A DNA stretch of 64,000 nt from Amycolatopsis tolypomycina (lineage in GTDB: Bacteria; Actinomycetota; Actinomycetes; Mycobacteriales; Pseudonocardiaceae). Shown piece by piece: positions 1 to 47,100 of this stretch. The DNA is taken from assembly GCF_900105945.1 (NCBI RefSeq), contig NZ_FNSO01000004.1, forward strand, positions 2,170,001-2,234,000, read 5' to 3'. Both the position numbers and the translations under genes were made by a program. Numbering within the stretch: the stretch's first letter is position 1; each line of letters starts with the position of its first letter. The notes under the pieces are model-generated. The model searched no databases and was not told where the DNA came from. It saw nothing but the letters and a program-made list of their open reading frames with translations.

Positions 1-12638
<12,638 letters not shown>

Positions 12639-12639
<1 letters not shown>

Positions 12640-12650
12640 GGGGGACGGAA
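12639..12650 (+). promoter_or_regulatory. Ribosome binding site of PKS-B
   Basis: The purine run AGGGGGACGGAA begins at the last base of the PKS-A stop codon and ends directly before the GTG. It supports this start over upstream in-frame codons inside PKS-A. Confidence 0.65.
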
Positions 12651-21644
<8,994 letters not shown>

Positions 21645-21649
21645 TGCGC

Positions 21650-21656
21650 GGAAGGA
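21650..21656 (+). promoter_or_regulatory. Ribosome binding site of PKS-C
   Basis: GGAAGGA lies six bases before the GTG start. An ATG at 21644 touching the PKS-B stop is out of frame with PKS-C, so the GTG is the start. Confidence 0.75.
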
Positions 21657-21662
21657 CCTGTC

Positions 21663-24600
21663 GTGACCGATGACCAGCAGCTGCTCGACGCGCTGAAGAA
21701 GCTGGCCGCCGAGCTGTACACCAGCCGCGAGCGGGTGAAGCAGCTCGAATCCGGCGAGCACGAACCGATCGCCGTGGTCGGCATGGGCTGCCGCTTCCCG
21801 GGCGGGGTCCGCACGCCCGACCAGCTGTGGGACCTCGTCGCCGCGGGCACCGACGCGGTGTCCGGGTTCCCCGCCGACCGCGGCTGGGACACCACCGGCA
21901 GCTACGCCCACCAAGGCGGCTTCGTCTACGACGTGGCCGACTTCGACGCCGGGTTCTTCGGGATCTCGCCGCGGGAGGCGCTGGGGATGGACCCCCAGCA
22001 GCGGCTGCTCCTCGAAGTGTCCTGGGAGGCGCTGGAACAGGGCGGCATCGACCCGGCGTCGCTGCGCGGCTCGGCGACCGGCGTGTTCGCCGGCGCTTCG
22101 ACCTCGCGCTACGAGGCCAACCTGCTCGGCATCGACGACGGCGCCGAAGGGTACGTGCTGACCGGCAACGCGATCAGCGTCATCTCCGGCCGCGTCTCCT
22201 ACACCCTGGGCCTGGAGGGCCCGGCGGTCACCGTGGACACGGCGTGTTCGTCGTCGCTGGTGGCCCTGCACCTCGCCGTGCGGGCGCTGCGGGCGGGGGA
22301 GTGCTCGCTCGCACTGGCCGGCGGCGTCGCCGTGCTGTCCACGGCCGGGGCGTTCGCCGAGTTCTCGAAGCAGCAGGGCATGGCCGCCGACGGCCGGTGC
22401 AAGGCGTTCGCCGCCGGGGCCGACGGGATCGGCTGGGGCGAGGGCGCGGGCATGGTCGTGCTGGAACGGCTGTCCGACGCGCACCGCAACGGCCACCGGG
22501 TCCTCGCCGTCGTCCGCGGCTCCGCGACCAACTCCGACGGCGCCTCGAACGGGCTTTCGGCGCCGAACGGGCCGTCGCAGCAACGCGTGATCCGCGCCGC
22601 GCTCGACGACGCCAAACTGTCCGCTTCGGACGTCGACGTCGTCGAAGCACACGGCACCGGGACCTCGCTGGGCGACCCGATCGAGGCGCAGGCGCTGCTC
22701 GCGACCTACGGGCAGGACCGCGACGAGCCGCTGTGGCTGGGGTCGGTGAAGTCGAACATCGGGCACACGCAGACCGCGGCCGGCGTCGCGGGCGTGCTCA
22801 AGATGATCCTCGCGCTGCGCCACGGCGTGCTGCCCCCGACGCTGCACGCCGACGAGCCCACGCCGGAGGTCGACTGGAGCGCCGGGAACGTCCGGCTGCT
22901 GCAGGACTCGCGGGACTGGCCGGCCCCCGGCCGCCCGCGCCGCGCGGCGGTGTCGGCGTTCGGGATCAGCGGCACCAACGCCCACGTCCTCCTCGAAGAA
23001 GCCCCGGCCGGTCCGGCGGTGCCCGAGCGGCGGCCGCTCGTGTCCGGGACCACGGCCTGGGTCGTGTCGGCCCACTCGGCGGCGGCGCTCGCCGGGCAGG
23101 CCGGGCGGCTGCGCGAGCACGTCCTGGGCGGCTTGGGGACACCGGAGGACATCGGCTGGTCTCTGGGGGCGACGCGGTCGGCGTTCGAGCACCGGGCTGT
23201 CGTCCTCGGTGACGACCTCCCAGCGGGGTTGGCCGCGGTGGCCACCGGTCAGCCGGGCGCCGGGGTGGTGACCGGGGTCGCCGCCACCACGGGCCGCACG
23301 GTGTTCGTGTTCCCGGGGCAGGGCAGCCAGTGGCTCGGCATGGGCCGGGAGCTGGCGGAGTCGTGTCCGGTGTTCGCGGCCCGGCTGGCGGAGTGCGAAG
23401 CGGCGCTCGCGCCTTATGTTTCCCTTGATCTGAACGGGTTTTCCGAGGCTGCGGATGTCGTGCAGCCCGCGTTGTGGGCGGTGATGGTCTCCCTCGCCGA
23501 GGTCTGGCGGGCCGCTGGTGTCGTCCCGGATGCCGTGGTGGGTCATTCGCAGGGCGAGATCGCCGCGGCGGTCGTCTCGGGGGCACTGTCCCTTGAGGAC
23601 GGTGCGCGGGTGGTCGCCCTCCGCAGCAAGGCGCTGACGGCGCTGGCCGGCCGCGGCGGGATGATGTCCGTGGCTGAGCCGGCGCCGGTCGTCCGGGAGC
23701 GAATTAAGCCGTGGGGTGCGCGACTCTCGATCGCCGCGGTGAATGGGCCGGTGTCCACTGTGGTCTCCGGTGAGCCGGACGCCTTGCGGGAGCTGGCCGA
23801 AGCCACCGAAGCGCGGACGCGGGTGATCCCCGTGGACTACGCCTCGCATTCGGCTCAGGTCGATTCGCTGCGTGAAGAGATCCTCGCGGCGCTGGCCGGG
23901 ATCACGCCCCGGACACCCGAAATCCCGATGATCTCGTCGATGACCGGTGCTCCGGTCGGCGAGCTGGACGCGGAGTACTGGTTCGCGAGCCTGCGGGAGC
24001 CGGTCGAGTTCGAACGCGCGATCCGGACGCTGGGCGAGTCGGGCTACGGCGTCTTCGTCGAGACGTCGCCGCACGCGGTGCTCACCGGAGCCATCGCCGA
24101 CACCCTCGGCGACCCGGTGGCCGTCGGCACCCTCCGTCGCGACGACGGCGGCGCGCCCCGGCTGCTGCGGTCGTTCGCCGAAGCCTGGACCCGCGGTGTG
24201 CCCGTCGACTGGTCGGCCGTCCTCAGTGGACAGCCGGTCGAGCTGCCCACCTACGCCTTCCAGCGGCAGCGGTTCTGGCCCCGGCCCGCCGTCGCCGCGC
24301 AGCCGGAGACCGCCGAATCCGGGTTCTGGACCGCAGTCGAGAACGGCGACCTCCACGAGCTGGCCGAGACCCTCGAAGTCGACGACGACCGGCTCGGCCC
24401 GGTCCTGCCGGCGCTGAAGTCGTGGCGCCGCCGCGAACGCGCCGAGTCGGTCGTCGCGGACTGGCGCTACCACATCACGTGGGTCCCCGTCCCCGAGCCC
24501 GCCACCGCCACGCTGTCCGGCACCTGGCTGCTGGTCGGGGCGTCCGCCGACGTCGCGGCGGCCCTGCGCGCGCACGGCGCGGAGGTGGTCACGGCGACCG

Positions 24601-27600
24601 TGGCCGACCTGCCGGCCGGGGACTACGCGGGTGTGATCGCGCACGGCGAAAGCCTCGCCGGGACTCTTCGCCTGGTACAGGCCGGGATCGACGCCCCGCT
24701 GTGGGTGCTGACCCGCGGCGCCGTGGCGACCGGCCCCGGTGAACCGGCCGCGCCCGCGCAGGCGCAGGTCTGGGGCCTGGGCCGGGTGGCGGGCCTGGAA
24801 CACCCCGGACGCTGGGGCGGCCTCGTCGACCTCCCGCCCACCTGGGACGAACGCACCGGCGCCCGGCTGTGCGCCGTGCTCGCCGGGCGCGAAGACCAGG
24901 TCGCCCTCCGCGGCGCCGGCACCTTCGCCCGCCGCCTCGTCCGGGCGCCCGGGCACCGCGCCGGCCCGCGCCGCTGGGCCCCGCGCGGGACCGTCCTGCT
25001 CACCGGTGGCACCGGCTCCACCGGGGCGTACGTCGCCCGCTGGCTGGCCGGCCGGGGTGCCGGGCGCGTCGTCCTCACCGGCCGCGCCGGCCCCGCCGCC
25101 CCCGGGCTGCCCGCCCTGGCCGCGGACCTCGCGGTCGCCGGGACCCGCGTCGACGTCGTCGCCTGCGACCTCGCCGAGCGGCCCCGGGTCGCCGGCCTGC
25201 TGGACCGGATCGCCGCCACCGGACCGGCGCTGACCTCGGTGTTCCACGCGGCCAACACCGGGTACCTCGCCCCGCTGGCGACCACCGACGACGCCGGGCT
25301 GGCCACCGCGCTCGGCGCGAAGGCGGCCGGAGCGCGCTGGCTCGACGAACTGACCGCCGACCTCGACGCCTTCGTCCTGTTCTCCTCCATTTCGGCCACC
25401 TGGGGCAGCAACGACCACGGCGCCTACGCCGCGGGCAACGCCTACCTCGACGCGCTGGCCGAGGACCGCCGGGCGCGCGGGCTGCCGGGGACGTCGATCG
25501 CCTGGGGTGTCTGGGACACCCGTGACTGGGCCGCCGTCGACGCCGCCGCGGACCAGGACCAGGCCGTCACCCCGGCGAAACTGCTGCGCCAGGGCATCCG
25601 GTTCCTCGACCCGGACCGGGCCCTGACCGCGCTGGGCCAGGTCCTCGACGACGACGAGACGTACATCGCCCTGGCCGACGTCGACTGGACGCGGTTCGCG
25701 CCGGTGTTCGGCGCCGCCCGGGAACGGCCGCTGCTCGACCTGCTCGCCGAAGCGCACAGCACCGGCCCTGTCCCGGCCGAAGCGGGGGAGACCGGGGAGC
25801 TGGAAACGCAGCTGACCGGCCTGGACCCGGCCGAGCGGGTCCGCGTCACGGCCGAGCTGGTCCGGCAGCACGCGGCCGCGGTGCTGGGCCACGCATCCGC
25901 CGAGGAGGTCCCGGCGACCCGGGCGTTCCGCGACCTCGGCTTCGATTCGCTGACCGCGGTGGAGCTGCGGAACCGGCTCACCACGGCGACCGGGCTGAAG
26001 CTGCCGTCCACTGTGGTCTTCGACTACCCGAACCCCGCCATGCTGGCGCGGGAAATCGTCGGGCGCCTCTTCGGCGCGGACGAGGCCACGCCGGTCCCGG
26101 CCCGCGGTCCGGCGACGGCGACCGACCCGATCGCGATCGTCGGCATGAGCTGCCGGTACGCCGGCGGCGTCGAGAGCCCGGAAGCGCTGTGGGAGCTCCT
26201 GGCGTCCGGCGGCGACGCGATCACCGGGTTCCCGGCGGACCGCGGCTGGGACACCGAAGGCCTGCTCGACCCCGACCCGGACCGCGCGGGCACGACGTAC
26301 GTCGCCGAAGGCGGTTTCCTGCGCGGTGTCGCCGGGTTCGACGCCGGGTTCTTCGGGATCAACCCCCGCGAGGCCCTGGCCATGGACCCGCAGCAGCGGC
26401 TGCTCCTCGAAGTCGCGTGGGAGACCCTCGAGCGCGCGGGCATCGACCCGGAGACCGTGCGCGGCACGCCGACCGGCGTCTTCGCCGGCGCCGCCCCGTC
26501 CGGTTACGGCGCCGGGCTCGCCGGGGCCGACAGCGGCACCGAGGGGTATGTGATCACCGGCAACACCGGCAGCGTGCTGTCCGGCCGGATCTCCTACACG
26601 CTCGGCCTGGAGGGCCCGGCGGTCACGGTGGACACGGCGTGTTCGTCGTCGCTGGTGGCCCTGCACCTGGCGGCGCAGGCGCTGCGGTCCGGCGAGTGCT
26701 CGCTGGCCCTCGCCGGGGGCGTGATGGTGATCGCCGACCCGGCCGAGTTCGTCGGCTTCTCGCGGCAGCGCGTGCTCGCCGCCGACGGGCGCTGCAAGGC
26801 GTTCGCGGAGGCGGCGGACGGGATGGGGCTGGCCGAGGGCGCGGGCATGGTGCTGCTGGAGCGCCTGTCCGACGCGCGCCGGCACGGCCACCGTGTGCTG
26901 GCGCTGGTCCAGGGCACCGCGACCAACTCCGACGGCGCGTCGAACGGGCTCACCGCCCCGAACGGGCCGTCGCAGCAGCGGGTGATCCGGGCCGCGCTGG
27001 CGAACGCGGGACTGTCCACTTCGGACGTCGACGTCGTGGAGGCGCACGGCACCGGGACCGCGCTCGGTGACCCGATCGAGGCGCAGGCGATCCTCGCCAC
27101 GTACGGCCAGGAGCGGGCCGAGCCGCTGTGGCTGGGGTCGGTGAAGTCGAACATCGGGCACAGTCAGCAGGCGGCGGGCGTGGCCGGGGTGATCAAGATG
27201 GTGCTCGCCCTGCGGCACGGGAAGCTGCCCGCGACGCTGCACGTGGACGAGCCGTCGTCGCATGTGGACTGGACGGCGGGGAACGTCGAGCTGCTGCGCG
27301 AGCCGGTCGAGTGGACGGCGGGCGAGCGGCCGCGGCGGGCGGGGGTGTCGGCGTTCGGGATCAGCGGCACCAACGCCCACGTCATCCTCGAAGAGGCACC
27401 GGAAGCCGCGGAACCGGCCGAGCCCGCGGCCCGGGCCCTGACGGGCTCGGCGTGGGTGCTGTCCGCCCGCGACGCCGACGCGCTGCCCGCGCAGGCCGCG
27501 CGGCTGCGGGACTTCGTGCTCGCCCGCCCGGACCTCGATCCGGCCGACATCGGGTTCTCGCTGGCCACCACCCGCACGGCGTTCGAGCACCGCGCGGCGA

Positions 27601-30600
27601 TCACCGGCGACCTCCTCGACGGGCTTGAGGCCCTGGCGGCCGGGCGATCGGCCGCGGGAGTGGTCACCGGCGTGGCCAAGCCCGTCCGGATCGGGTTCGT
27701 CTTCGCCGGGCAGGGCAGCCAGCGCGCGGGGATGGGCCGTCAGCTGTATGCGGCCAGCCCGGTGTTCGCGGCGGCGTTCGACGAGGCGATCGCGCTGGTC
27801 GAGGCCGAGCTGGGGTTGTCGGTTCGTGAGGTCGTGCTCGGCGAGGGCGAGGACGACCGGGCGGATCAGACGTTGTACGCCCAGACGGGCCTGTTCGCGG
27901 TCGAGGTCGGCCTGGTCGCGCTGCTGGCCGCGTGTGGCATCCGGCCGGACGCGGTGGCCGGGCACTCGGTGGGCGAGATCGCGGCGGCGCACGCGGCCGG
28001 GGTCCTCACCCTGGCCGATGCGGCCCGCCTGGTGGCCCACCGGGCCCGGCTGATGCAGGCCCTGCCCGAGGGCGGGGCGATGGCGGCGATCGAGGCGACC
28101 GAGGCGGAGATCGCCTCGGACCTGGAGGGCCTTTCGCTGGCGACGATCGAGGCGGAGCGCCCCCCGAACCTCCAAGGCGTCTCGCTGGCCGCGGTGAACG
28201 GACCGACATCGGTGGTGGTTTCGGGGGCCGTCGACGCCGTCGAGCGGGTCGTCGAGCGGTGGCGGGCGCGGGGCCGGCGGGTGCGGCGGCTGCGTGTCAG
28301 CCACGCCTTCCACTCGCACCGGATGGACCCCGTCCTCGACGACCTGGCCGAGGTCGCCGCCGGGCTGACCTACGCTGACCCGCGCGTGCCGTGGGCGGGC
28401 GCGCTGACCGGTGCGCTCGTCGAAGCCCCGGACGCCGGGTACTGGCCCGCGCAGGTCCGGCAGCCCGTCCGGTTCGCCGATGCGGTGCAGACCCTCGCCG
28501 CCCGAGGGGTTTCGGTCTTCTTCGAGATCGGTCCGGACGGCACGCTGTCGTCGATGGGGTCCGGGGTCCTGCCGGACGCTCCCTTCATCCCGGTGCTGCA
28601 CAAGGACCTCCTCGTGACCGCGCTCGGCGCGGCCCACGTGCGGGGCGTCGACGTCGACTGGCGAGCCGTCCTCAGTGGACAGAAGGTCGACCTGCCCACC
28701 TACGCCTTCCGGCACCAGCACTTCTGGCCCGAGCGCCGGAAAGCGGCCGACTCCGGCTTCTGGGCCGCGCTCGAGCACCTCTCCGTCGACCTCGACCGCC
28801 CGTTCCGCGAGGTCCTGCCCGAGCTGACCACGTGGCGTGACGACGCCGCCGTGGCGGACTGGCGCTACCACGTCACCTGGACCCCGGTCGCCGACCCCGC
28901 GCCCGCGGCGCTGTCCGGCACCTGGCTGCTGGTCGGCGAGTCCGCCGAGGTCGAAGCCGCCCTCGCCGCCCATGGCGCCGAGGTCGTGACGGCCCGCGAA
29001 ACCGTGCCGGACGGAAGCTACGCCGGGATCGTCTCCGTGCTCGCCCTCGACGAGACCCCGGTCGACGGCTCGCCCGTGCTGACCCGCGGCCTGGCCGCCA
29101 CCCTGGAGCTGGCCCAGACCCTCCGTGACGGAGCGCCGCTGTGGGTGCTGACCCGCGGCGCCGTCGCGGCCACCCCCGGCGAAGGCCCGGCGAACCCCGT
29201 CCAGGCGCCCGCCTGGGGCCTCGGCCGGGTGGTCGGCCTGGAACACCCGGACCGCTGGGGCGGGCTGATCGACCTGCCCTCCACAATGGACGAACGCGCC
29301 GCGGCCCGGCTCGCCGCGGTCCTGGCGGGCACCGGCGAAGACCAGGTCGCCCTGCGGCCCTCGGGCATCCTGGCCCGCCGGCTCGTCCACGCGCCCGCGC
29401 CGCGGCCCGGCCGCGCCTGGACGCCGTCCGGGGCCGTGCTGGTCACCGGGGGCACCGGCGGCATCGGCGGGCACGTCGGCCGCTGGCTCGCCGGACGGCA
29501 CACGCCCCGGCTGGTGCTCACCAGCCGGTCCGGTCCCGCCGCCGCCGGAGTGGCGGCGCTGGCGGCCGAACTGGCCGGGCAGGGCAGCGCGGTCGACGTC
29601 CTGGCCGGCGACACCGCCTGCCGCGCCGACGTCGCCGGGATCCTGGCGCGGATCGGCCCGGACCTCACCGCCGTCGTGCACGCCGCCGGCATCGGGCAAG
29701 GCATCGCGGTCGACGACCTCGACACCGCCGGGCTCGCGGACTCCCTCGCGGGCAAGGCCGCCGGGGCGGTCTGGCTCGACGAACTGACCGGCGACCTCGA
29801 CGCGTTCGTGCTGTTCTCGTCGATCTCGGCCACCTGGGGCAGCGCGCTGCAGCCCGGGTACGCCGCCGCGAACGCCTTCCTCGACGCGCTCGCCGAAGCC
29901 CGCCGCGCCCGCGGAGCGGTCGCGACCTCGGTCGCCTGGGGCGTCTGGAGCGGGGCCGGGATGGGCGGCGGCGAGGCGGGGGAGAAGCTGAGCCGGTTCG
30001 GGGTCCGCGCGATGGACCCGCGGCTCGGCATCCGGGCACTGGCCCAGGCCGTCGACGCGGACGAGACCGCGGTCGCGGTCGCCGACGTCGACTGGCCCGC
30101 CTTCGCACCGACGTTCACCCTGCGCCGCCCCAGCCCGTTGCTGACCTCGGTGCCGGAGGCGGTGACCGCGCTGGCCGAGCCCGTCCCGGCCGGCGACGGC
30201 GGCCTGGCCGGACGGCTGGCCGGACTGTCGCGGGCAGACCAGGACCGCCTCCTGGTCGAGCTGGTCCGCACCGAGGCCGCCGCCGCGCTCGGGCACTCCG
30301 GTGCCGGCGCGGTCGACGCCGACCGCCCGTTCGGGGACCTCGGCTTCGACTCGCTCACCGCGGTCGAACTGCGCAACCGGCTCGGCGCGGCCACCGGCCT
30401 CAGCCTGCCCGCGACCCTGGTCTTCGACCACCCCACCGCCGCCGCGCTCGCCGCGTTCCTGCGGGCCGAGCTGGCCGGCGAAGAAGAAGCCGGTCCGGGC
30501 GCGCTGTTCGCCGGGCTGGACCGCCTCGAGGCCGGCCTGGCCGACGTCGCCGACCCGGCCGTGCGCGAGGACATCGGCCGCCGCCTGCGCGGCATCCTCG

Positions 30601-30703
30601 CCGGCCTGGACCGCGACCCGGGGGCGGGGACCGCGATCGCGTTCGACGCGGCCACCCCCGGCGAAGTGTTCGATTTCCTCGACAAGGAGTTCGGGAGCCT
30701 GTG

Positions 30704-30704
<1 letters not shown>
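21663..30704 (+). CDS. PKS-C: modular type I polyketide synthase, 2 modules
   Basis: Bimodular protein of 3013 residues starting at GTG behind a strong GGAAGGA site. Domains: N-terminal docking coil 1-33 (TDDQQLLDALKKLAAELYTS); KS 34-448, AT 546-821 (methylmalonyl, YASHS), KR 934-1361 (A2-type, Trp and His both present), ACP 1395-1468; KS 1489-1910, AT 2010-2320 (malonyl, HAFHS), KR 2400-2835 (A-type), ACP 2863-2936; C-terminal docking 2937-3013 ending EVFDFLDKEFG. The second AT carries a 16-residue duplication not found in its close paralogue in D3. The dimerization element before the second KR is shortened. The stop codon shares one base with the PKS-D start, implying translational coupling. 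Confidence 0.96.
21762..26065 (+). other. Module C1: KS-AT(methylmalonyl)-KR(A2-type)-ACP; position 3 of repeat unit 1
   Basis: KS cysteine at 22245; AT Ser at 23547; YASHS at 23838-23852. KR from 24462 with Trp141 at 25401, His146 at 25416 and Tyr at 25425 (WGSNDHGAY), plus the HAANTGY and GVWDTRDW variants shared with A1, D2 and E2. ACP Ser at 25947. Predicted alpha-epimerised, L-hydroxyl unit. Confidence 0.9.
26127..30470 (+). other. Module C2: KS-AT(malonyl)-KR(A-type)-ACP; position 1 of repeat unit 2
   Basis: KS cysteine at 26640; AT Ser at 27966 in GHSVG; HAFHS at 28302-28316. The AT has a 16-residue internal duplication near 28118-28190. The dimerization element is shortened. KR from 28860 with Trp141 at 29835 and Tyr at 29859 (WGSALQPGY). 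ACP Ser at 30351. Closest paralogue in the window is D3. Confidence 0.9.
30693..30697 (+). promoter_or_regulatory. Ribosome binding site of PKS-D within the PKS-C 3' end
   Basis: GGGAG lies six bases before ATG 30704 but only three before the alternative GTG 30701. The spacing favours the ATG and the TGATG stop/start overlap. Confidence 0.6.
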
Positions 30705-44098
<13,394 letters not shown>

Positions 44099-44130
44099 AC
44101 GGACAGGCAACCGGTGCAGCGACGGCGAAT

Positions 44131-44135
44131 GAGGA
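44131..44135 (+). promoter_or_regulatory. Ribosome binding site of PKS-E
   Basis: GAGGA lies four bases before GTG 44140. Spacing is short but no better start exists in this frame; nearby ATG triplets at 44129 and 44135 are out of frame. This lies in the longest intergenic gap of the window (41 bases). Confidence 0.55.
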
Positions 44136-44139
44136 TGCG

Positions 44140-47100
44140 GTGGCGGACGAAGAGACTCTGCGCGACTATCTGAAGTGGACGGTGACCAGCCTCCACGAGA
44201 CCCAGCAGCAGCTGCGGGACGTCCAGGAACGCGGCCGGGAACCGATCGCGGTGGTCGGCATGGGCTGCCGGCTGCCCGGCGGCGTCCGCGGCCCGGAAGA
44301 CCTGTGGGCCCTCCTGGACGCGGGCACCGACGCGGTGGCCGGCTTCCCGGCCGACCGCGGCTGGGACACCGGCGACGGCGGGTACGCCCGGCAAGGCGGG
44401 TTCGTCGAGGACGCGGCCGGGTTCGACGCGGCCTTCTTCGGCATCTCGCCGCGGGAAGCCCTCGCCATGGACCCGCAGCAGCGGCTCCTCCTGGAGGTCT
44501 CGTGGGAGGCACTGGAACGCGCCGGGATCGACCCGGCCGGGCTGAAGGGCTCGAAGACCGGCGTCTTCGCCGGGGCGGCGACCTCCGGCTACGCGTCGGC
44601 GTTCGCCGGCGGTGACACCGGCGCCGAGGGCTACCTGATGACCGGCAACGCGGGCAGCGTGATCTCCGGCCGGGTGTCGTACGCGCTCGGGCTGGAAGGC
44701 CCGGCGGTCACGGTGGACACGGCGTGCTCGTCGTCGCTGGTCGCCCTGCACCTGGCGGTGCAGGCGCTGCGGCAGCGGGAATGCGGGCTGGCCCTGGTCG
44801 GCGGCGTCACGGTGATGGCGACCCCGGGGACGTTCGCGGAGTTCTCGCGGCAGCAGGGCCTGGCCGCCGACGGCCGGTGCAAGTCGTTCTCGGCCGACGC
44901 CGACGGCACGGGCTGGGCCGAGGGTGCCGGGGTGCTGGTGGTCGAGCGGCTCTCGGACGCCCGCCGCAACGGGCACCGGGTCTTGGCCGTGGTCACCGGA
45001 ACGGCGGTGAACTCCGACGGTGCTTCCAACGGCCTGACCGCGCCCAACGGGCCCTCGCAGCGCCGGGTCATCCGCGCCGCGCTCGACAGCGCGCACCTCG
45101 CCGCCGCGGACGTCGACGTCGTCGAGGCCCACGGCACCGGCACGACCCTCGGTGACCCGATCGAGGCCCAGGCGCTGCTGGCCACGTACGGGCAGGACCG
45201 CGCCGAGCCGTTGTGGCTGGGCTCGCTGAAGTCCAACGTCGGGCACGCGCAGCAGGCGGCCGGGGTGGCCGGCGTGATCAAGATGGTCCTGTCGCTGCAG
45301 CACGGTGCGCTGCCGCGAACCCTGCACGTCTCGGAGCCGACGCCGCACGTGGACTGGTCCGCGGGCAAGGTGTCGTTGCTGCGGGAGCCGGTGGCGTGGC
45401 CCGCGGGGGACCGCCCGCGGCGGGCCGGGGTGTCGGCGTTCGGGATGAGCGGGACGAACGCGCACGTGATCGTCGAGGACGCGCCCGCTGCCGAAGACGC
45501 GCCCGGTGAGCCGCGGGAGCCGGTCGTGACGGCCCCGGTCGTCGCCTGGCCGGTGTCCGGCCGCGGCACCGCCGGCCGGCAGGCCCAGGCCGACCGGCTG
45601 CGCGAACACCTCCTCGTCCACCCGGAGCTGGACCCGGCCGACGTGGGCTGGTCCCTGGCCACGACGCGCTCGGCGTTCGACCAGCGTGCCGTCGTCCTCG
45701 GCCCCGAGCCGGCGGCGGGCCTGGCCGCGCTCGCGGCGGGCCGTCCCGCCCCCGGCGTCGTGCTCGGCGGCGCAACCGCGGCCGGGCGCACGGTCTTCGT
45801 GTTCCCGGGGCAGGGGAGCCAGTGGCTCGGGATGGGCCGGGAGCTGGCGGAGTCGTGCCCGGTGTTCGCGGCCCGGCTGGCGGAGTGCGCGGCCGCGCTC
45901 GCGCCTTATGTCTCCCTCGACCTGGACGGTTTTTCCGACGCTGCGGACGTCGTGCAGCCCGCGTTGTGGGCGGTGATGGTGTCGCTCGCCGACGTGTGGC
46001 GTGCGGCCGGTGTGGTGCCGGACGCCGTGGTGGGGCACTCGCAGGGTGAGATCGCGGCCGCCGTGGTGTCCGGTGCACTGTCTCTTGAGGACGGTGCTCG
46101 TGTGGTCGCCCTGCGCTCGCGCGCCTTGACCGCGCTGGCCGGCCGCGGCGGGATGCTGTCGGTCGCCGAGCCCGCTTCACTGGTCCGTGAGCGGATTGCG
46201 CCCTGGGGATCGCGGCTTTCGGTGGCGGCGGTGAACGGGCCGCAGTCCACTGTGGTCTCCGGTGAACCGGAGGCGGTGCGGGAACTGACCGAATCTGCGG
46301 ATGTCCGGACGCGGGTGATCCCCGTGGACTACGCGTCCCACTCGGCGCAGGTGGACGCGCTGCGCGAAGAGATCGTCTCGGTGCTCGCCGGGATTTCTCC
46401 GCGTGAGGTGGAGATCCCGATGCTGTCGGCGATGACCGGCGAGTGGCTGGCCGGGCCCGAGCTGGATCCGGCGTACTGGGCGGCGAGCCTGCGGGAACCG
46501 GTGGAGTTCGAGCGGGCGATCCGGGTGCTCGGCGAATCGGGCTACGGCGTGTTCGTCGAGACGTCCCCGCACGCGGTGCTCACCGGCGCGATCGCCGACA
46601 CCCTCGACGACCCGGTGGCCGTCGGCACCCTCCGCCGTGACGACGGCGGCCCGGCCCGGCTGCTGACGTCGTTCGCCGAAGCCTGGACCCGCGGCGTCGC
46701 CCTCGACTGGTCGGCCGTCCTCAGTGGACGGAACGTCGACCTGCCCACCTACGCCTTCCGGCACGACCGGTTCTGGCCCGAACCGGTCACCGTTTCCGAG
46801 CGCGCCGCGAGCGACAGCAGCTTCTGGACCGCCGTCGAAAGCGGAGACGTCCCGGCACTGGCGAGCGCCCTCGGCGTCGACGACGCTTCGCTGGGCGAAG
46901 TCCTGCCCGCACTGGCCGCCTGGCGGCGCAGCGAACTGGCCGGGTCGGCCGTCGCGGGCTGGCGCTACCGCGTCACCTGGGCCCCCGTTCCCGAGCCCGC
47001 CGCCGCCACGCTGTCCGGCACCTGGTTGCTGGTCGGGGTGTCCGCCGAGATCGCGGCCGCGCTGTGCGGTTACGGCGCGGACGTCGTCACGGCGCCCGTG

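Noticed and set aside
44099..44139. Promoter in the longest intergenic gap
   Set aside because: At 41 bases and mostly taken by the ribosome binding site region of PKS-E, it shows no convincing -35/-10 pair; read-through from PKS-D is simpler.
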